Shown one piece after another: positions 24,440 to 36,445 of a stretch of 64,000 nucleotides of DNA. How positions within the stretch are numbered: the first letter of the stretch is position 1; every line of letters begins with the position of its first letter. The stretch covers positions 9,755,784 to 9,819,783 of the forward strand of contig CP136066.1 in the NCBI GenBank assembly GCA_032622095.1, written 5' to 3'. The notes beneath the pieces are model-generated. The model searched no databases and was not told the DNA's origin. It was given only the letters and a program-made list of their open reading frames with translations. Position numbers and translations under genes: made by a program. The DNA is from Siphonodentalium dalli. Its lineage: Eukaryota > Mollusca > Scaphopoda > Gadilida > Siphonodentaliidae.

Positions 24440-26631
24440 GTACGTAGTTGAATCAGAAAGGCTTCGAAACGGATGTGGAAATACAATCTTACCACACCAA
24501 ATATAACCGACACGCATGACATTCGATATCTTAAACATGCACCAGGTGTAGGGGTGGTGTATACAGTGGCCCATTTCATTCCCACTATCATGGCGCATGT
24601 CCACAAACTAGCACCGCGAGCATTGTTCTTCTCTGCTGGGAGATATTCGACGAGACAACAGCGGGGCGTCACACGGTTTGCTTCGGATAATGGTCAAGAA
24701 GTGGGTAGTCTGTACACTAGGGTCTTCTCCTTAGCAGATAGACATCTGTCCAAGGGAATGAGACAGCTAGCAACCTTTGTGAGTTGACGAACCATCTATT
24801 GTGAAGTGACTAGCTAACTGGTTCGCCAGGTGTACATGTCGTTATCCCATGGGGTATGAGACACATACATACACATACATACACATACATACAAGATGAC
24901 CTTCTGTAAGCTTGTATACTCATCGGCCATATACCTTCCTAGTTCAAGATGACGCACACATATCATATTTAGCAAATATTTAAAATCATAAGCTAGACAC
25001 CGGAAAATGAATTGTTTGAAATGTTATGATTAGAGGGACCCTACTCCCAGGAAGTGGTGAATACTTTGTCGGTGTGAGCGACCTATATTTATCAGACAAA
25101 GAAATGGAAGCTGGTCCAGATAATTATGGACGTGACGTGGCAAATCAGAATCTGTCATCAGGTAATTGTTCTGATATAACTATTCGGCGCACCTACGCTT
25201 ACGGCCATTATCGCGCTAAGTGGAGACTGGATTTCGAAATGCCACATCGCGATATTAATTGTGGTTTTTCATCTTTCCAGAAGGATACGAGCTATGTTAT
25301 GCGTTTTGATACCTTTAAGTTGAACTAGTAGATGGTGTATGTACAGTTTCGTCCATACATACCGATATTATGACAAAAAGTTGAAATTAATATGTGAAAA
25401 TATCGATTTCTTTTCAATTTCTAGCCGCCAATTTAGCAGCGATCTTGGCTGTGAGTATCAATTGCCAAACCCTAATGAATACTTCATGTCACTATTCCAT
25501 ATCAACATGTAATGGTGGATAGGAATCAGGAAACAATAACGCCCATCGTAAGAAAGTAAAGGAATGTAGACTTGTTTTCAAATTTCGGTCGCCATTTTGG
25601 CCGCCATCTTCGATTTGGAAAACAATTTCTTGCATGAGATGTAATGTAATTACTTCACCTCAGTATTTCCAACTCAATTGTAAGCATGGGTGGAGTTGTC
25701 TCGACAATAATGCCCAATGATGTGAATATGAGGGAATTTCGGTGATTTTTCAAAATCTGTCCGCCATTGTGGGCGCCATTTTGGATTTGGGGGACTTTTA
25801 TTTGGATATGGTACAGGGAAAGTTCTTCGCCTAAGTGTTCCCAACTTACAATAGTAAGCAGGTGTGGAGTTGTCATGACAATAATGCTCACTGATGTTAA
25901 AATCAGCGATTTTCGGCGATGTTTTATTTCTGGTGGCCATTTTGGCCGCCATCTTGGATTTGGGTAAATATTCCTCAACTCAGGTATAAGTGGAATCCTA
26001 GCTCGAGTATCTCCTGCAAATATATATGCATGGGTGTTGTTATAATAGCAATAAGATTCATTGATTCGAAACATAACATCGCGTTATTAACGGAGATTCG
26101 GCTTTGACCTATGACACCGGCATTTGGGAAAACGTGATATCGGACAAAAATATCCAGCAATGAATGTATATTATGGTCCCCATGTGTTCGCCAATGACTC
26201 CTCTATATGATAAATGTATAATATGACGCAAAAATTCTAACATTTTCCCACAGAGACAAACGAAAGGTGGTAACATGTCAGAAAAATAGCATATTTTCAC
26301 ATTTCTGCGGCCATCTTGGCCGCCATATTGGATTCTGGTGTCGGATTTTTGGCTAATTTGTAAGGGTTGTATATTAGCATAATGAATCGAGCGGAAAACA
26401 AGACCGCATGTGCTATCTTTTTTATTATAATGGCGATCAAAGAGACCTGGTGCATTTAAACAAAATGGCCGCCATGATGGACGCCATCTTGTCTGGAGTC
26501 TCTGCGGTCACTTTTTTTTCTTGTTAACAAGTGAAAAAAAATTAGAGGAGTACCCTAAGGAAGAAAATTAGTGGGGTGAATTTAAGTCCTGGGGTGGGGG
26601 GGTGCAGAGGTCGACCAATATCTCCTGGACT
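24440..26631 (-). repeat. Right arm of 5-kb inverted repeat
   Basis: Reverse complement of the left arm, ending '-tctcctggact' at 26631. It contains the inverted equivalents of the 'ggcggcc' blocks, and a 139-codon minus frame (25655-26074) that parallels a shorter plus frame in the left arm (22157-22429). The two frames share similar residues, but these follow the internal repeat period, so I do not call them genes. A short (ACATACATAC)n tract lies at about 24858-24892 and is absent from the left arm. Confidence 0.9.
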
Positions 26632-27084
26632 ATTTATATCACAGCACTCAGTTATCTGACAAACTAATAATAAACATTCATCAGTGTTCTGAGATGACTC
26701 GAGTTCCAGATTATCAATCGATAATAACACGGCTTCGCTTCGCGGAACTGAATCAAGGCGGTGAAAAGCCTGGATTCGTGGGCAGAACATCAGCTAATAT
26801 GCCATGCACACATGTTCCACGCTCATTCAGATATGTACATAACTCCGAACATATTTTCTAACACCCCCCAATATGCTATGAATTCAACTCAGTCCCGAGA
26901 TAATGCAAGAGTGAGAGAGGGGAGGAGAGGAGACAGACAGTGGGAGAGAGATAGAGAGTGGTAGAGAGATACATAGAGAGAGAGAGAACGAGAGCGATAG
27001 GATGGACATACATGTATAGCAACGAGCTCACTCCCAATAATATATGATTCAACAATAAGTGCATTGACGCTAGATGACCCAAAT
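26632..27084. other. No gene; GA-rich tract
   Basis: Holds a purine-rich tract at about 26908-26998 (GA and GGA repeats). Nothing else was recognised. Confidence 0.6.
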
Positions 27085-27230
27085 CAAAGATTATGGTAAA
27101 ATAAAGGGTGTTGTAGGGTTCCCCCAAGCCAATCTAAATATTCACCACTTTCACCCCACCTTGATCCGAAATGATCGGCGTGCAGATGGGTTCAAATAGG
27201 GCACCCATGCCATTCCTCGGCCCCGTTATA
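27085..27230 (-). repeat. Inverted copy of the 19.1-kb unit
   Basis: 'gggtgttgtagggtt', 'caagccaatctaaatattca' and 'gggcacccatgccatt' are the reverse complement of the tandem pair at 19131-19410. The pair and this copy lie on either side of the 5-kb palindrome, in opposite orientation. Confidence 0.85.
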
Positions 27231-29040
27231 ATTTAGAAATAACATCAAATTATGATAATGTCCTCAAGAATATACTAATAGTATCATAATGATTATATGA
27301 ATGCGATTTTATTCACAAAACACGCTTTGTGTCAGAGAAAATAGAGGTCGACTGTTGTTTAGTTTCTCGCAAAAAGCGCAGTGGATTGTTTATAAGCAGA
27401 GTCACGATATTGCGCCATTTCACAATACGACTCATACTAATATTCCTTATTTGGTATGTATTACCATATATAGGTTAGGAGAAAATACTAACTGGATTGA
27501 AAAATATTCATCTCTTTACAAGAACTGTTATATTATGTACACGTTTTATGTCTGATAATTTCCTATAATCTTGAAGTAACGTGGATTAGCTTGATTTTGG
27601 TCTGACAGCGGGTAGAATGGGTTGAGTAAAAGTAAAAGTTGGTGCGATTTGAATGTGATTATTGATAGCGCTAATAATTTTATCTATGCATTCTTCAGCG
27701 CAACGAAACATTTTCATTGGACGATACGGTAGTTTCAAGTGTTTGTCTATAAACAATCCGTAAACGTAACGTTTTTGATGTTTGTTTACATAACCAAGAG
27801 GTAAAAACGTGACAATAACATGCAATCTACGCGATATTTATGATTTGTATAAGAACAATATCTGTCTATTATATAATATTCTTTCTGTTTATGGAGGTTT
27901 TAGTGAATGTGACTATGTTAACACCTATATCCACAGGGAAGACCACCCGTATCTTTAAACTTCTTTTTTGTTGCTCATTAGCATATATATGTATGGAGAT
28001 ATAGCAGACAAATGATTGCCGAAAGTGCCAGACGTGATTGCTATATGCTACATCCATGTATGTTCCCGGCATGAAGTTAGCATGCAGTTTTCTGGACAAA
28101 TATCGCACACTATATATAGAACTGAGAGCGTATCGTACCACCAAATTGCCAAACTCCAGGCAGAGTTATCTCACATCGCTCCGCTGAGATATCACTGCCA
28201 TAATGACATTAATTGGTAAGGAATTCGTACGTGTTTTTAGTTCTTATGTTTTAGGATTAAAATTGTCTATGTCTGGCTCAGTTCATATTGTTCTTATCAA
28301 TACCGAAAGAATTACCATTGTTATCCTTCATCACATTTTCCTCTCTTCTGATTGACTGAGAGTGCGTCACATGGCGGGCCGTAAATCACCTTATTACCCT
28401 CGAGGGTAACATTGTTTCAGTTATTACCAGTAAACATAGAACTACGAAGAACTCAACGTGCAGAGACACTCTCACAACTCTCTAACAATTTTCGAAAACA
28501 CTGTTTTTATAAACCCCACTGTATCATAACAACCGCGAACTGTGGTGTTTGCTAATTTGCATAATTGTGTGTTTTTTAGTTGCAATTAAAGCACGCTATG
28601 TATAAATGGTGTTATCGCGGATACAAATCCGTTATAATGTGTAATGTTCCTATTGGACCTTTTTATAGCAATAATAAAGACCGTGGGACAAATAGATAAA
28701 CCTTATTATGCAGTTGGTGTATGCTGCAGGCAATCGCACATACGATGTACATACGTTACTAATACGTGTATGTACTAGTTCAAATAGCCACTCTTTACTG
28801 TTTATCAATCGACTATTTCTTTTCTTCAATACATTCCTCAGACTTCAGAGAATACCCCTATGTTGCGTAACAATCTGTGACATATGTCAATTTCTTTTTG
28901 CACTACTACAACGTGTTAGTTTCACATTTTAGCAATCTGGAAATTAACACGTCTGCCTGCGTCTTCACGGCCATTTGAAACGAAACCGAACATTTGGCTG
29001 CATGGCTACTCAACTTCGAAATTGTTTTACTCCTCTTTCC
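27231..29040. other. No firm gene; one hypothetical minus-strand frame
   Basis: A minus-strand open frame at 27586-27825 (79 codons) has a fairly protein-like composition but no domain I know and no clear splice context; I rate it unlikely to be real. A 16-bp perfect palindrome 'ttaccctcgagggtaa' lies at 28394-28409. The rest is AT-rich. Confidence 0.45.
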
Positions 29041-29049
29041 GGGCAGTGG

Positions 29050-29075
29050 CTATTCGCCACCCGGGTGGCGAATAG
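29050..29075. repeat. Perfect 26-bp palindrome, copy 1
   Basis: The half-site 'ctattcgccaccc' is followed directly by its reverse complement 'gggtggcgaatag' with no spacer. A second, longer copy starts 43 bp further on. Confidence 0.95.
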
Positions 29076-29092
29076 TCATATAACATAGAAAT

Positions 29093-29122
29093 CGCTATTC
29101 GCCACCCGGGTGGCGAATAGCG
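29093..29122. repeat. Perfect 30-bp palindrome, copy 2
   Basis: Same palindrome extended by two bases on each side (half-site 'cgctattcgccaccc'). The half 'ggtggcgaata' is the constant start of the units in the tandem array at 29.55-30.80 kb. Confidence 0.95.
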
Positions 29123-29549
29123 TTTATATATTTTCTTTATTTGCTCCAAATACGGAGAGTATGGTGATCTCGAGCGTCGGGAATAATGATTGTCAGTCCT
29201 TATACGCAAAAGGCTGTGAGTTGGGTTGCAATATGAGAAGGGGGGGGGGGTACATAATTTTTTTTTCCTAACACTGGAACTTCAAATACAGCATACAAGA
29301 ATATTTTAGCTCAAAATTATGTGATCTGTATGACAGGTGGAGATGGAGGAGGGGAGGAGGGGATGGGGTGTTGCATAACTGATTGAGGATTTTAGGGGGT
29401 GGGGGAAGGTGTACCGTTTTTTTGGTCAAAAGCTTGGTGCCAGATTATTTGTTGTGCATTATATGAAAGGATTTGTGTACTACATTAGGCGTTCATTTCA
29501 AGGTTAAGAAGTACATTTCTAACAAATATTTGTCATTGGAATTTGAGAT

Positions 29550-30800
29550 GGGGTGGCGAATAAAAGTATTCATAAATCTCGGACGTCAGTTAGATTTCTT
29601 CATTTGTGCATTAGATTAGCCGATCCAGCAATCATAAACAATCATTTTCTAGAATTGGTAGTGTGGAATTGCGAAAACAAATCTGTGACCTGAATTGGTT
29701 GGGGGAGGGGGTGGGTGGCGAATAACTTTAATCTCAAAACTTGGATGTCAGATGAGTTTCTTGTTCTTTGTATTAGATTAGACGATCCTTTAATCATAAA
29801 CAATCATTTTATAGAACTGGAGTGGAATTGCGAAAAAAATTCTGAGTTCTGAATTGCTTGGTTGGGGGGGGGGGGGGGGGGGTGGCGAATAACTTTATCC
29901 TTAAAACTTGGATGTCAGATGAGCAGATCATGAGCTTCTTATTTCGTGCATTCGATGAGATGATTCTTCAAACATAAACAATCATTTTAAAGAACTGGAA
30001 GTGGAATAGCGATCAATAAATATAAAATCTGCGATCTGAATTGGTTGGTGGGGGGGGGGGGGGGGGGTGGGGTGGCGAATAACTTTAATATTAAAAATTG
30101 GATGTCAGATGAGCTTCTTATTTTGTGCATTATATTAGACGATCATTCAATCATATACAATCATTTTATAAAACTGGGAGTGGAATTGCGAAAAAAATTC
30201 TGAAATATGAATTTGTTGGTGAGGGGGGGGGGGGGGAGGGGGGGGGGGGGGTCGCGAATAATTTTATTCTTAAAACGTGGATGTCAGATGAGATTTTTAT
30301 TATGTGCATTAGATTAGACGATTCTTCAATCATAAACAATCATTTTGTAGTCATGGAAGTTGAATTGCGAAAAAAAAGTTGCGATCTGAATTGGTTGGTG
30401 AGGTGGGTGGCGAATAATTTTATTCTTATTACGTGGATGTCAGATGAGATTGTTATTGTTTTGCATTAGATTAGACATTCCTGCAACCATAATCAATCAT
30501 TTGATAGAACTGGAAGTGGAATTGCGAACGAAAATCTGCGATCTGAATTGGTTGGTGAGGGGGAGGCGAATAATTTGTTTCTTTAAACCTGGATGTCAGA
30601 TGAGTTTGTTATTGTTTTGCATTAGATTAGACGATCCTGCAATCATAATCAATCACTTGATAGAACTGGAACTTGAATTGCGAACAAAAATGTGAAATCT
30701 GAATTGGTTGGTGGGTGGGGGGGGGGGGGTGGGGTGGCGAATAACTTTATTCTTAAAACTTGGATGTCAGATAAGTTTTTATGTGTACACATAATGCTGA
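29550..30800 (+). repeat. G-tract tandem array, about 156-190 bp units
   Basis: About eight units. 'tggatgtcagatgag' lies at about 29742, 29909, 30099, 30278, 30434, 30590 and 30761, with a weaker copy at 29578. Each unit runs 'ggtggcgaataa-ttta', 'tggatgtcagatgag', 'gcattagattagacgat', 'atcataaacaatcattt', 'gaa-tggaattgcgaa' and 'tctgaattggttggtg', then a G tract. The G tracts vary from a few to 15-20 and are interrupted differently in each unit. Plus frames at 30125-30469 and 30444-30695 follow the repeat. Confidence 0.93.
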
Positions 30801-30817
30801 CGTCCGGATCAACCATC

Positions 30818-31300
30818 CGTCGTTCGTCTGTCTGTCTGTCTGTCCGTCCGTCTGTCCGTCTGTCCGTAGACACTTGCTATCCGATTCAATTACTTGAATA
30901 TTTTTTATCGGATCGTGTTAAAATGTTATGTGCATGTTTATGATAACACACTCCTCACCTGTATAGTTTTTGGTATCGATCGGTTGATCGGTTTAGAAAT
31001 TATTAACACTTTGCATCCGCACATAGGCATGAGCCATCCGATGCTATAACCAAATTATTTTTTGTCTGATTGTTTTCATATTTGATATGTAGGTTTATGA
31101 TGACACACCCCTCACCTGTATAGTTTTTGGTATTGATTGGTTGATCAGTTTAGAAAATAATTAACCCTTCACACACATGCTCGCCAGTGTGATAAGTTGA
31201 ACATATTTCTTCTGATCTGCCTCATATTTATTACCTAGGTTTTTCTTAGCATGGTCTTCATCTGTATGGTTTTTGGTATTATTTAATTAACCCTTTTCAC
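30818..31300 (+). repeat. (GTCT/GTCC)n and two or three degenerate 157-bp units
   Basis: A tetranucleotide run at 30818-30868 follows the G-tract array. Then 'ctcacctgtatagtttttgg' occurs at 30954 and 31111 (157 bp apart), with a weaker third copy near 31262. A tetranucleotide run followed by tandem core units is the layout reported for Helentron-derived non-autonomous elements and for bivalve pearl elements. Assignment to either is inference. Confidence 0.7.
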
Positions 31301-32850
31301 TCTTATGTTTACTTAGAACTCACGCAAGATGCTATGACTCAAAACATTTTTCATCTGATCAACACCAAGTGGTCCTCATCCCAAAATACAGATCAAGTTC
31401 AAATTTGGGTTTGATCAGATATATTTTAACAGAGTTATGGCCCTTTATAATTCAAGTTGTTGTTGCATGTAATACACTGCGAATATTAAGACAAAGTCAT
31501 TCCCACAGAGCAGTCAGTTATTAGCTATGGATCAGTACAGTGTATTGACATTGTCAGATAGCAGCTGGGTGTTTACAGACTGTGTCTTATCTTAGAATAA
31601 AATTAAATCACCCATTGGGTAGTTCCACCATATGGTGTCGTTGAAAATGATTAACCCTCTCCACACATCATATGGTTTTGATGCTTTTCATTTGATCCTT
31701 CTCTGATTGTATGTACAGGTTGATGGTGATCCACTTTTATCTTGCATGGATTTTGGGATTAAAATTAACCAATTCCATAGACACATGATACCCGATTGGC
31801 AGATATTAAATTATACCTTCCACTTTGAGCCAGGTTCATTAAGGATTTCTAAAAACAGAGGAAATGTCTTATTTTGAAATTCCCTCTATTGCATTTTGGG
31901 TTCAGGATAATAATAATGTTGCTTGTATACTTGAGACTGACTTATTGTATGGGCTTCTAAATCCAATTACATTCATTTATATACTATTTTGATCAGTTTG
32001 CTATCTCATGGACTGAGCTTAATTAGCTTTATCATTCTGTAAGACTATGTTTAAAGACTATGAATTGAGCTTGGTTAGCTTTATCACTCTATAAACATTT
32101 AAATAAAATACAACATGAAAAGCCATTAGAATATGTCAAAACATAAATTTTAAGCCTACCTGCCAACCATATTTTTTTCTGATTTCAAACCCTAAACCAC
32201 ATACTGGTATTTAAATTTGGTCCTATGTGACCTCAGGGGCAAAATTAGGACTAACTGTTAAGGAGAAAAATTAGTTGTTTGATCCATATACATGTACCTG
32301 AATGACAATATCCCATCTACTGTGAGAATCCCTCCCCAGCAGCCTTATATTTTTCAGAACTTTAGTAGCAATTTAATCAAAACTATTAAAAAGATTTCAA
32401 ACCTCTGTTGACATCCAGAACAAATTTCTCACTTAGCTGGCAGTAATTAATCATTTGATGTTTTATATTTTGGAACCTACAGTATTTACACTTTGTTCTT
32501 ATCAACAACATATCTAACCAAACTAATCAATTCCTGAGCTTCCAATAGATTTGGCAATCATAAGTCTCAGTTAGCCTGACAATCTGTCCACATGTTATCA
32601 GATTTTGACTTGTATTAATTAGCTACTCTGTGGCTGATTCTAATTGGTGAAATGAGAGTTATTGGTATGTTCACTACCAGCATTGGTGAAATCTTTCATG
32701 CTACACTATTTGCCTTGGGAGATGGTGATTTTTTCATTATTCCCAGTGTTTGCCTTGATCTATATGTTACAGTGGAATAGCAGTCATATATTAATTTTAA
32801 TTATTGATGATGCTACTTCCTATTACTGGATAAACTCTACACAATATTGT
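31301..32850. other. No gene recognised
   Basis: AT-rich non-coding sequence. 'aacagagttatggcccttt' near 31430 is a stray copy of the motif repeated at 33.5-34.0 and 57.3-58.7 kb. Confidence 0.55.
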
Positions 32851-33178
32851 TAAATAAGACCTATTCTTGGAGTGTTACTGTTTCTTGTGTTTTGTTGACC
32901 ACTGAGGTCAAGTATTCTTTGGAAGAGAAAACTGATATTTAAGAAAATGTGGTATTAAAGTTATGCAGTGAATTTAATAAGGATAACATAATTATGCTTT
33001 CAAAACCCTAGATATAAATAAGACATATATTGGAGTGTTACTGTTTCATGTTTTTGTTGACCACTGAGGTCAAGTATTCCTTGGAAGAGAAAACTGATAT
33101 TTAAGAAAATGTGAGTATTAATGTTATCCAGTGAATTTAACAAGGATAACATAATTATCCTTTCAAATCCCTAGAATT
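32851..33178 (+). repeat. Tandem duplication, about 163 bp twice
   Basis: 'ttggagtgttactgtttc' ... 'gttgaccactgaggtcaagt' ... 'gaaaactgatatttaagaaa' ... 'ataacataattat' is present twice in a row with few differences. It is not similar to the other arrays. Confidence 0.92.
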
Positions 33179-33247
33179 AAAAAATCTATATGAAGTACTT
33201 TGCCAAAATGTGTTACTAACTTGATTGAAAATGAAACCACCTATTAA

Positions 33248-33273
33248 TATATATATATATATATATATATATT
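33248..33273. repeat. (TA)n microsatellite
   Basis: About 13 TA units in an AT-rich setting. Confidence 0.9.
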
Positions 33274-33499
33274 TCATAATTCTGTATATCCCTATACCAC
33301 AGGGGTCACAGAACATTTAAAATAAAATTTATTATATTATGGATTTTCATGAAAATAATGCCAAGTTTGGTGAAAATGGCTTTAAACACATTGTTTTTAA
33401 ATATCAGATATGTTGACAGGATTACCCCTTCTTTAAATATTAGTCTTCATCACGAATATCCATAAAATATGATAAAGCAAAACAAGTTTAAAAAATCTT

Positions 33500-34005
33500 A
33501 TCCCAAATTCGAAACCTCCAGTTTGGATTATTTGATCTGAACCAAAGTTGGTATGTGTATTTCTCAGCTAAAGATACAGACCATGTTCGAATATGGGTTC
33601 CGTGCAGTTATTTTTACATGAGTTACGGCCCTTTTTCGACTTAGAATTTGACCGTCTGTTAAATTTTTTGGTTTCCGACCGATAACTCCAGTTTGGATAA
33701 TTTGATCTGAACCAAAGTTGGTATGTGTATTTCCCAGCTAAGATACAGGCCAAGTTCGAATATGGGTTCCGTCCAGTTATTTTTACATGAGTTACGGCCC
33801 TTTTTCAACTTCGAATTTTACCAATTTCATAACATTTTGGTTTCCGACCGATAACTCCAGTTTTGATTATTTGAGCTGAACCAAAGCTGGTATGTGTATT
33901 TCCCAGCTAAAACTACAGGCCAAGTTTGAATATAGGTTCTGTCTAATTATTTTTACATGAATTATGGCCATTTTTCGACTTAGAATTTGACCACATTTTG
34001 GCATT
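33500..34005 (+). repeat. Three tandem units of about 170 bp
   Basis: 'ctccagttt-gatta' occurs at 33516, 33686 and 33855. Each is followed by 'tgaaccaaag-tggtatgtgt', 'aagttcgaatatgggttc' and 'atgagttacggcccttttt'. The same sequence family makes up 57.26-58.75 kb. The minus frame at 33568-33753 is a by-product. Confidence 0.9.
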
Positions 34006-34315
34006 GAAATTAGGGGTACATGTATATCAGATTTTCTTCAAATGTAAGCTCAAAGTATTATCTTATTTTGCGATAGTACAATTCAAAATGGCTAAACTAA
34101 GGGCGTATTTTGCCACGCCCTAGCGATGCTCTTGTTAAACAATGACGAACTGGCAATCTGTCATGTCAAATCACTTGATTTAAAAAAAAAAACTCTGTTA
34201 TTGCTATTTCCAACTATCATGGGGGTGAAATTTGTTTCAAAATGGAAGCTGATGGAAACATTGACATGGAGGCTAGAAATGAATAGTACGTGAATAGCGT
34301 TTATCTTTAGAGTAC

Positions 34316-34621
34316 CTGAACATATGTTTGTTATTGTTAAGTTATGATTGGTATATTTATCCAATGAAGTCCCTTGTAGTTAATGAAAAACCAGGAAGAT
34401 AGTTTATGTGAATAGGCTCCCCAACCTGTTTTGTCATAACATATGTTTGTTATTAATAATAATAATAATAATATGTGTATAGCTCTTATCCCCAATAAAC
34501 CAGCCCTACGCACTTGTTATTGTTAAGTTATGATTGGTATATTTATCCAATGAGGTCCCTTGTAGTTCATGAAACACCAGGAAGATAGTTTATGTGAATA
34601 GGCTCCCCAACCTGTTTTGTC
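34316..34621 (+). repeat. Direct duplication, about 112-bp copies
   Basis: 'tgttattgttaagttatgat' through 'gctccccaacctgttttgtc' occurs at about 34325-34435 and 34512-34621. An (AAT)n run lies between the copies near 34455. Confidence 0.9.
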
Positions 34622-35300
34622 GGCTTTTGGGGATAATTTATTAATAACACTCTTTGGTGAATATAAAGCTAAAACATAGCCACAAAATATATACAACATA
34701 ACAATCCATAAAAGCAAATAACAAAACATTATATAATTACATATAACAGTTTACAGGCAACATAAAAGCTCCCACATACTATATATCAATGTAAAGCTAG
34801 AACCAAGCCTAAAAAACCCAAACTTTCTAATTTAATATACATATATTAAAGTGCTAGCATGACTCATCATTAGGTATTCATTATTTCAATTTTATTCAAA
34901 GTTAAATTTATATCTGTGTTGAAATGTTAAATATTGCTAAATTATATAAACTGTAGAGTTTCTGATAATCCAGCTGAGTAATATCATAAAATTTGTTTTT
35001 AAATGTTTCTGGATCCCATGCCCTAAACTCTAAAACATATATATAACTTGATTGGTTTAATATCATCATTCATGATATAATAAGATTATAAGATATATCA
35101 GGTCACAATATCTTTTAGTTTTATATTGGTGCATTAAATGGTTTCCAGGCCTGACCCATCTCAAGATGTGGAAAGTTTAGATAGACCTACACAGAAAACT
35201 ACTTACATTTTGTAATTATTGGGTTACTGCACCACCTAAATGAATCCATGCTATATGAAGACCACATTATGCATATCATGTAACAATACAAATGTCAAAA
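34622..35300. other. No gene recognised
   Basis: AT-rich sequence without a supported feature. Confidence 0.5.
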
Positions 35301-35303
35301 GCA

Positions 35304-35576
35304 TGACTTTGATCATTTTTTTAGGGACATTTTTGTGGAGAGCATTCTCAGCGAGTCTACAAATTGATTTGAAATGAATAACTACCATAAAAAGTGCACA
35401 GTGTATAAAGGCTTGATTGACTATTTGAGAGCAACAATGCTTCCAGAATGTTACTGTGTGTTATTGGTTCAAATCATGTACTTTTTATGGCAGTTATACA
35501 TTTCCAATCAATTTGTATACTTACTGATAACGATCCTCCCAAATGTCCCTTAACAAAAATATGATCAAAGTCATCA
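35304..35576. repeat. Hairpin with about 94-bp arms (MITE-like)
   Basis: 'gactttgatcat' ... 'agggacattt' ... 'acaaattgattt-aaatg-ataact-ccataaaaagt' on the left (35304-35397) has its reverse complement at 35477-35574. A loop of about 80 bp separates the arms. The arms differ at perhaps one base in seven and hold no coding capacity. It could be a fold-back MITE or a local inverted duplication; terminal duplications were not identified. Confidence 0.8.
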
Positions 35577-35938
35577 CTAGAGACCACTTTACTGCAAAAA
35601 ACATTTTTAATTTGTTAATTGTTATAAGACTAGATAGTACATACATGTATCTGATAATCATATCCATACATATCATATAATCCTACTATTTTTTACAACC
35701 TGCCAGACTAAACGATGGTGAGATGAGATATCATAATCAGCTGCAAGCCACCTCTGAACATGGTCAGGCCATCATTAAAAGAGGTTTTGTTTCCCTTTTC
35801 CATATTTTTGGGGACTTGTAGATAGACAAAAAAGATTTCCATAAATCAGATGATGTGGGAAAGCATTCTTTGGTGACAAAATATATATGCTTCAGGTGAC
35901 TTTGAGCAGTAATCAACTAACATATCTGTAACAAATTA

Positions 35939-36445
35939 CATGGCTATAAAATAATCAATACGAACTGAAGACCCGTGTCTGGAAAGGCTTCTATCAATTA
36001 ATATATTGATTTTATTTCGAATATTTTATTGGGTCCGTTTATTTGTCTGTTGCATGGCTATAAAATAACCAATATGAACTGAAGACTCCTGTCTGGAAAG
36101 GCTTCTATTAATTAATATTGATTTTTTATTTCGAATATATTATTGGGCCCGTTTATTTGTCTGTTTTTAGAACAGACCATATAGCGATAGAGAGCATTAG
36201 GCTATGTACCGAATGTCAAATGTCCCAGATTGATTGGTTGTATTGTTTTATTTCATAGATATAAGCGATAATGGGTATAATTAACGTTTATTTGTGACAA
36301 AATTACGCAATAAAATTTCTTGTCTCTGTTAACAGTAACTACTATTGTTCGTTAGCTAAACAACCACATCTTTTTAGACCATAAAATATTCGAAATAGAA
36401 TTAATATTAATCGATAGAAGCATTTCCGGACAGGAGTCTTCGACT
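35939..36445. repeat. 114-bp direct repeat with a third, inverted copy
   Basis: 'catggctataaaata' through 'ccgtttatttgtctgtt' occurs at 35939 and 36053. The core ('gaagactcctgtc-ggaaa-gcttctat' and 'atttcgaatat') then reappears in reverse at about 36379-36443. The inverted copy lies less than 300 bp before the first Helentron codons, so it might be part of that element's subterminal sequence, but this is unproven. Confidence 0.85.

Noticed and set aside
30125-30943. Plus frames through the G-tract array and the GTCT run
   Set aside because: They follow the repeat units, with poly-Gly and poly(Ser-Val-Arg) text from simple sequence.
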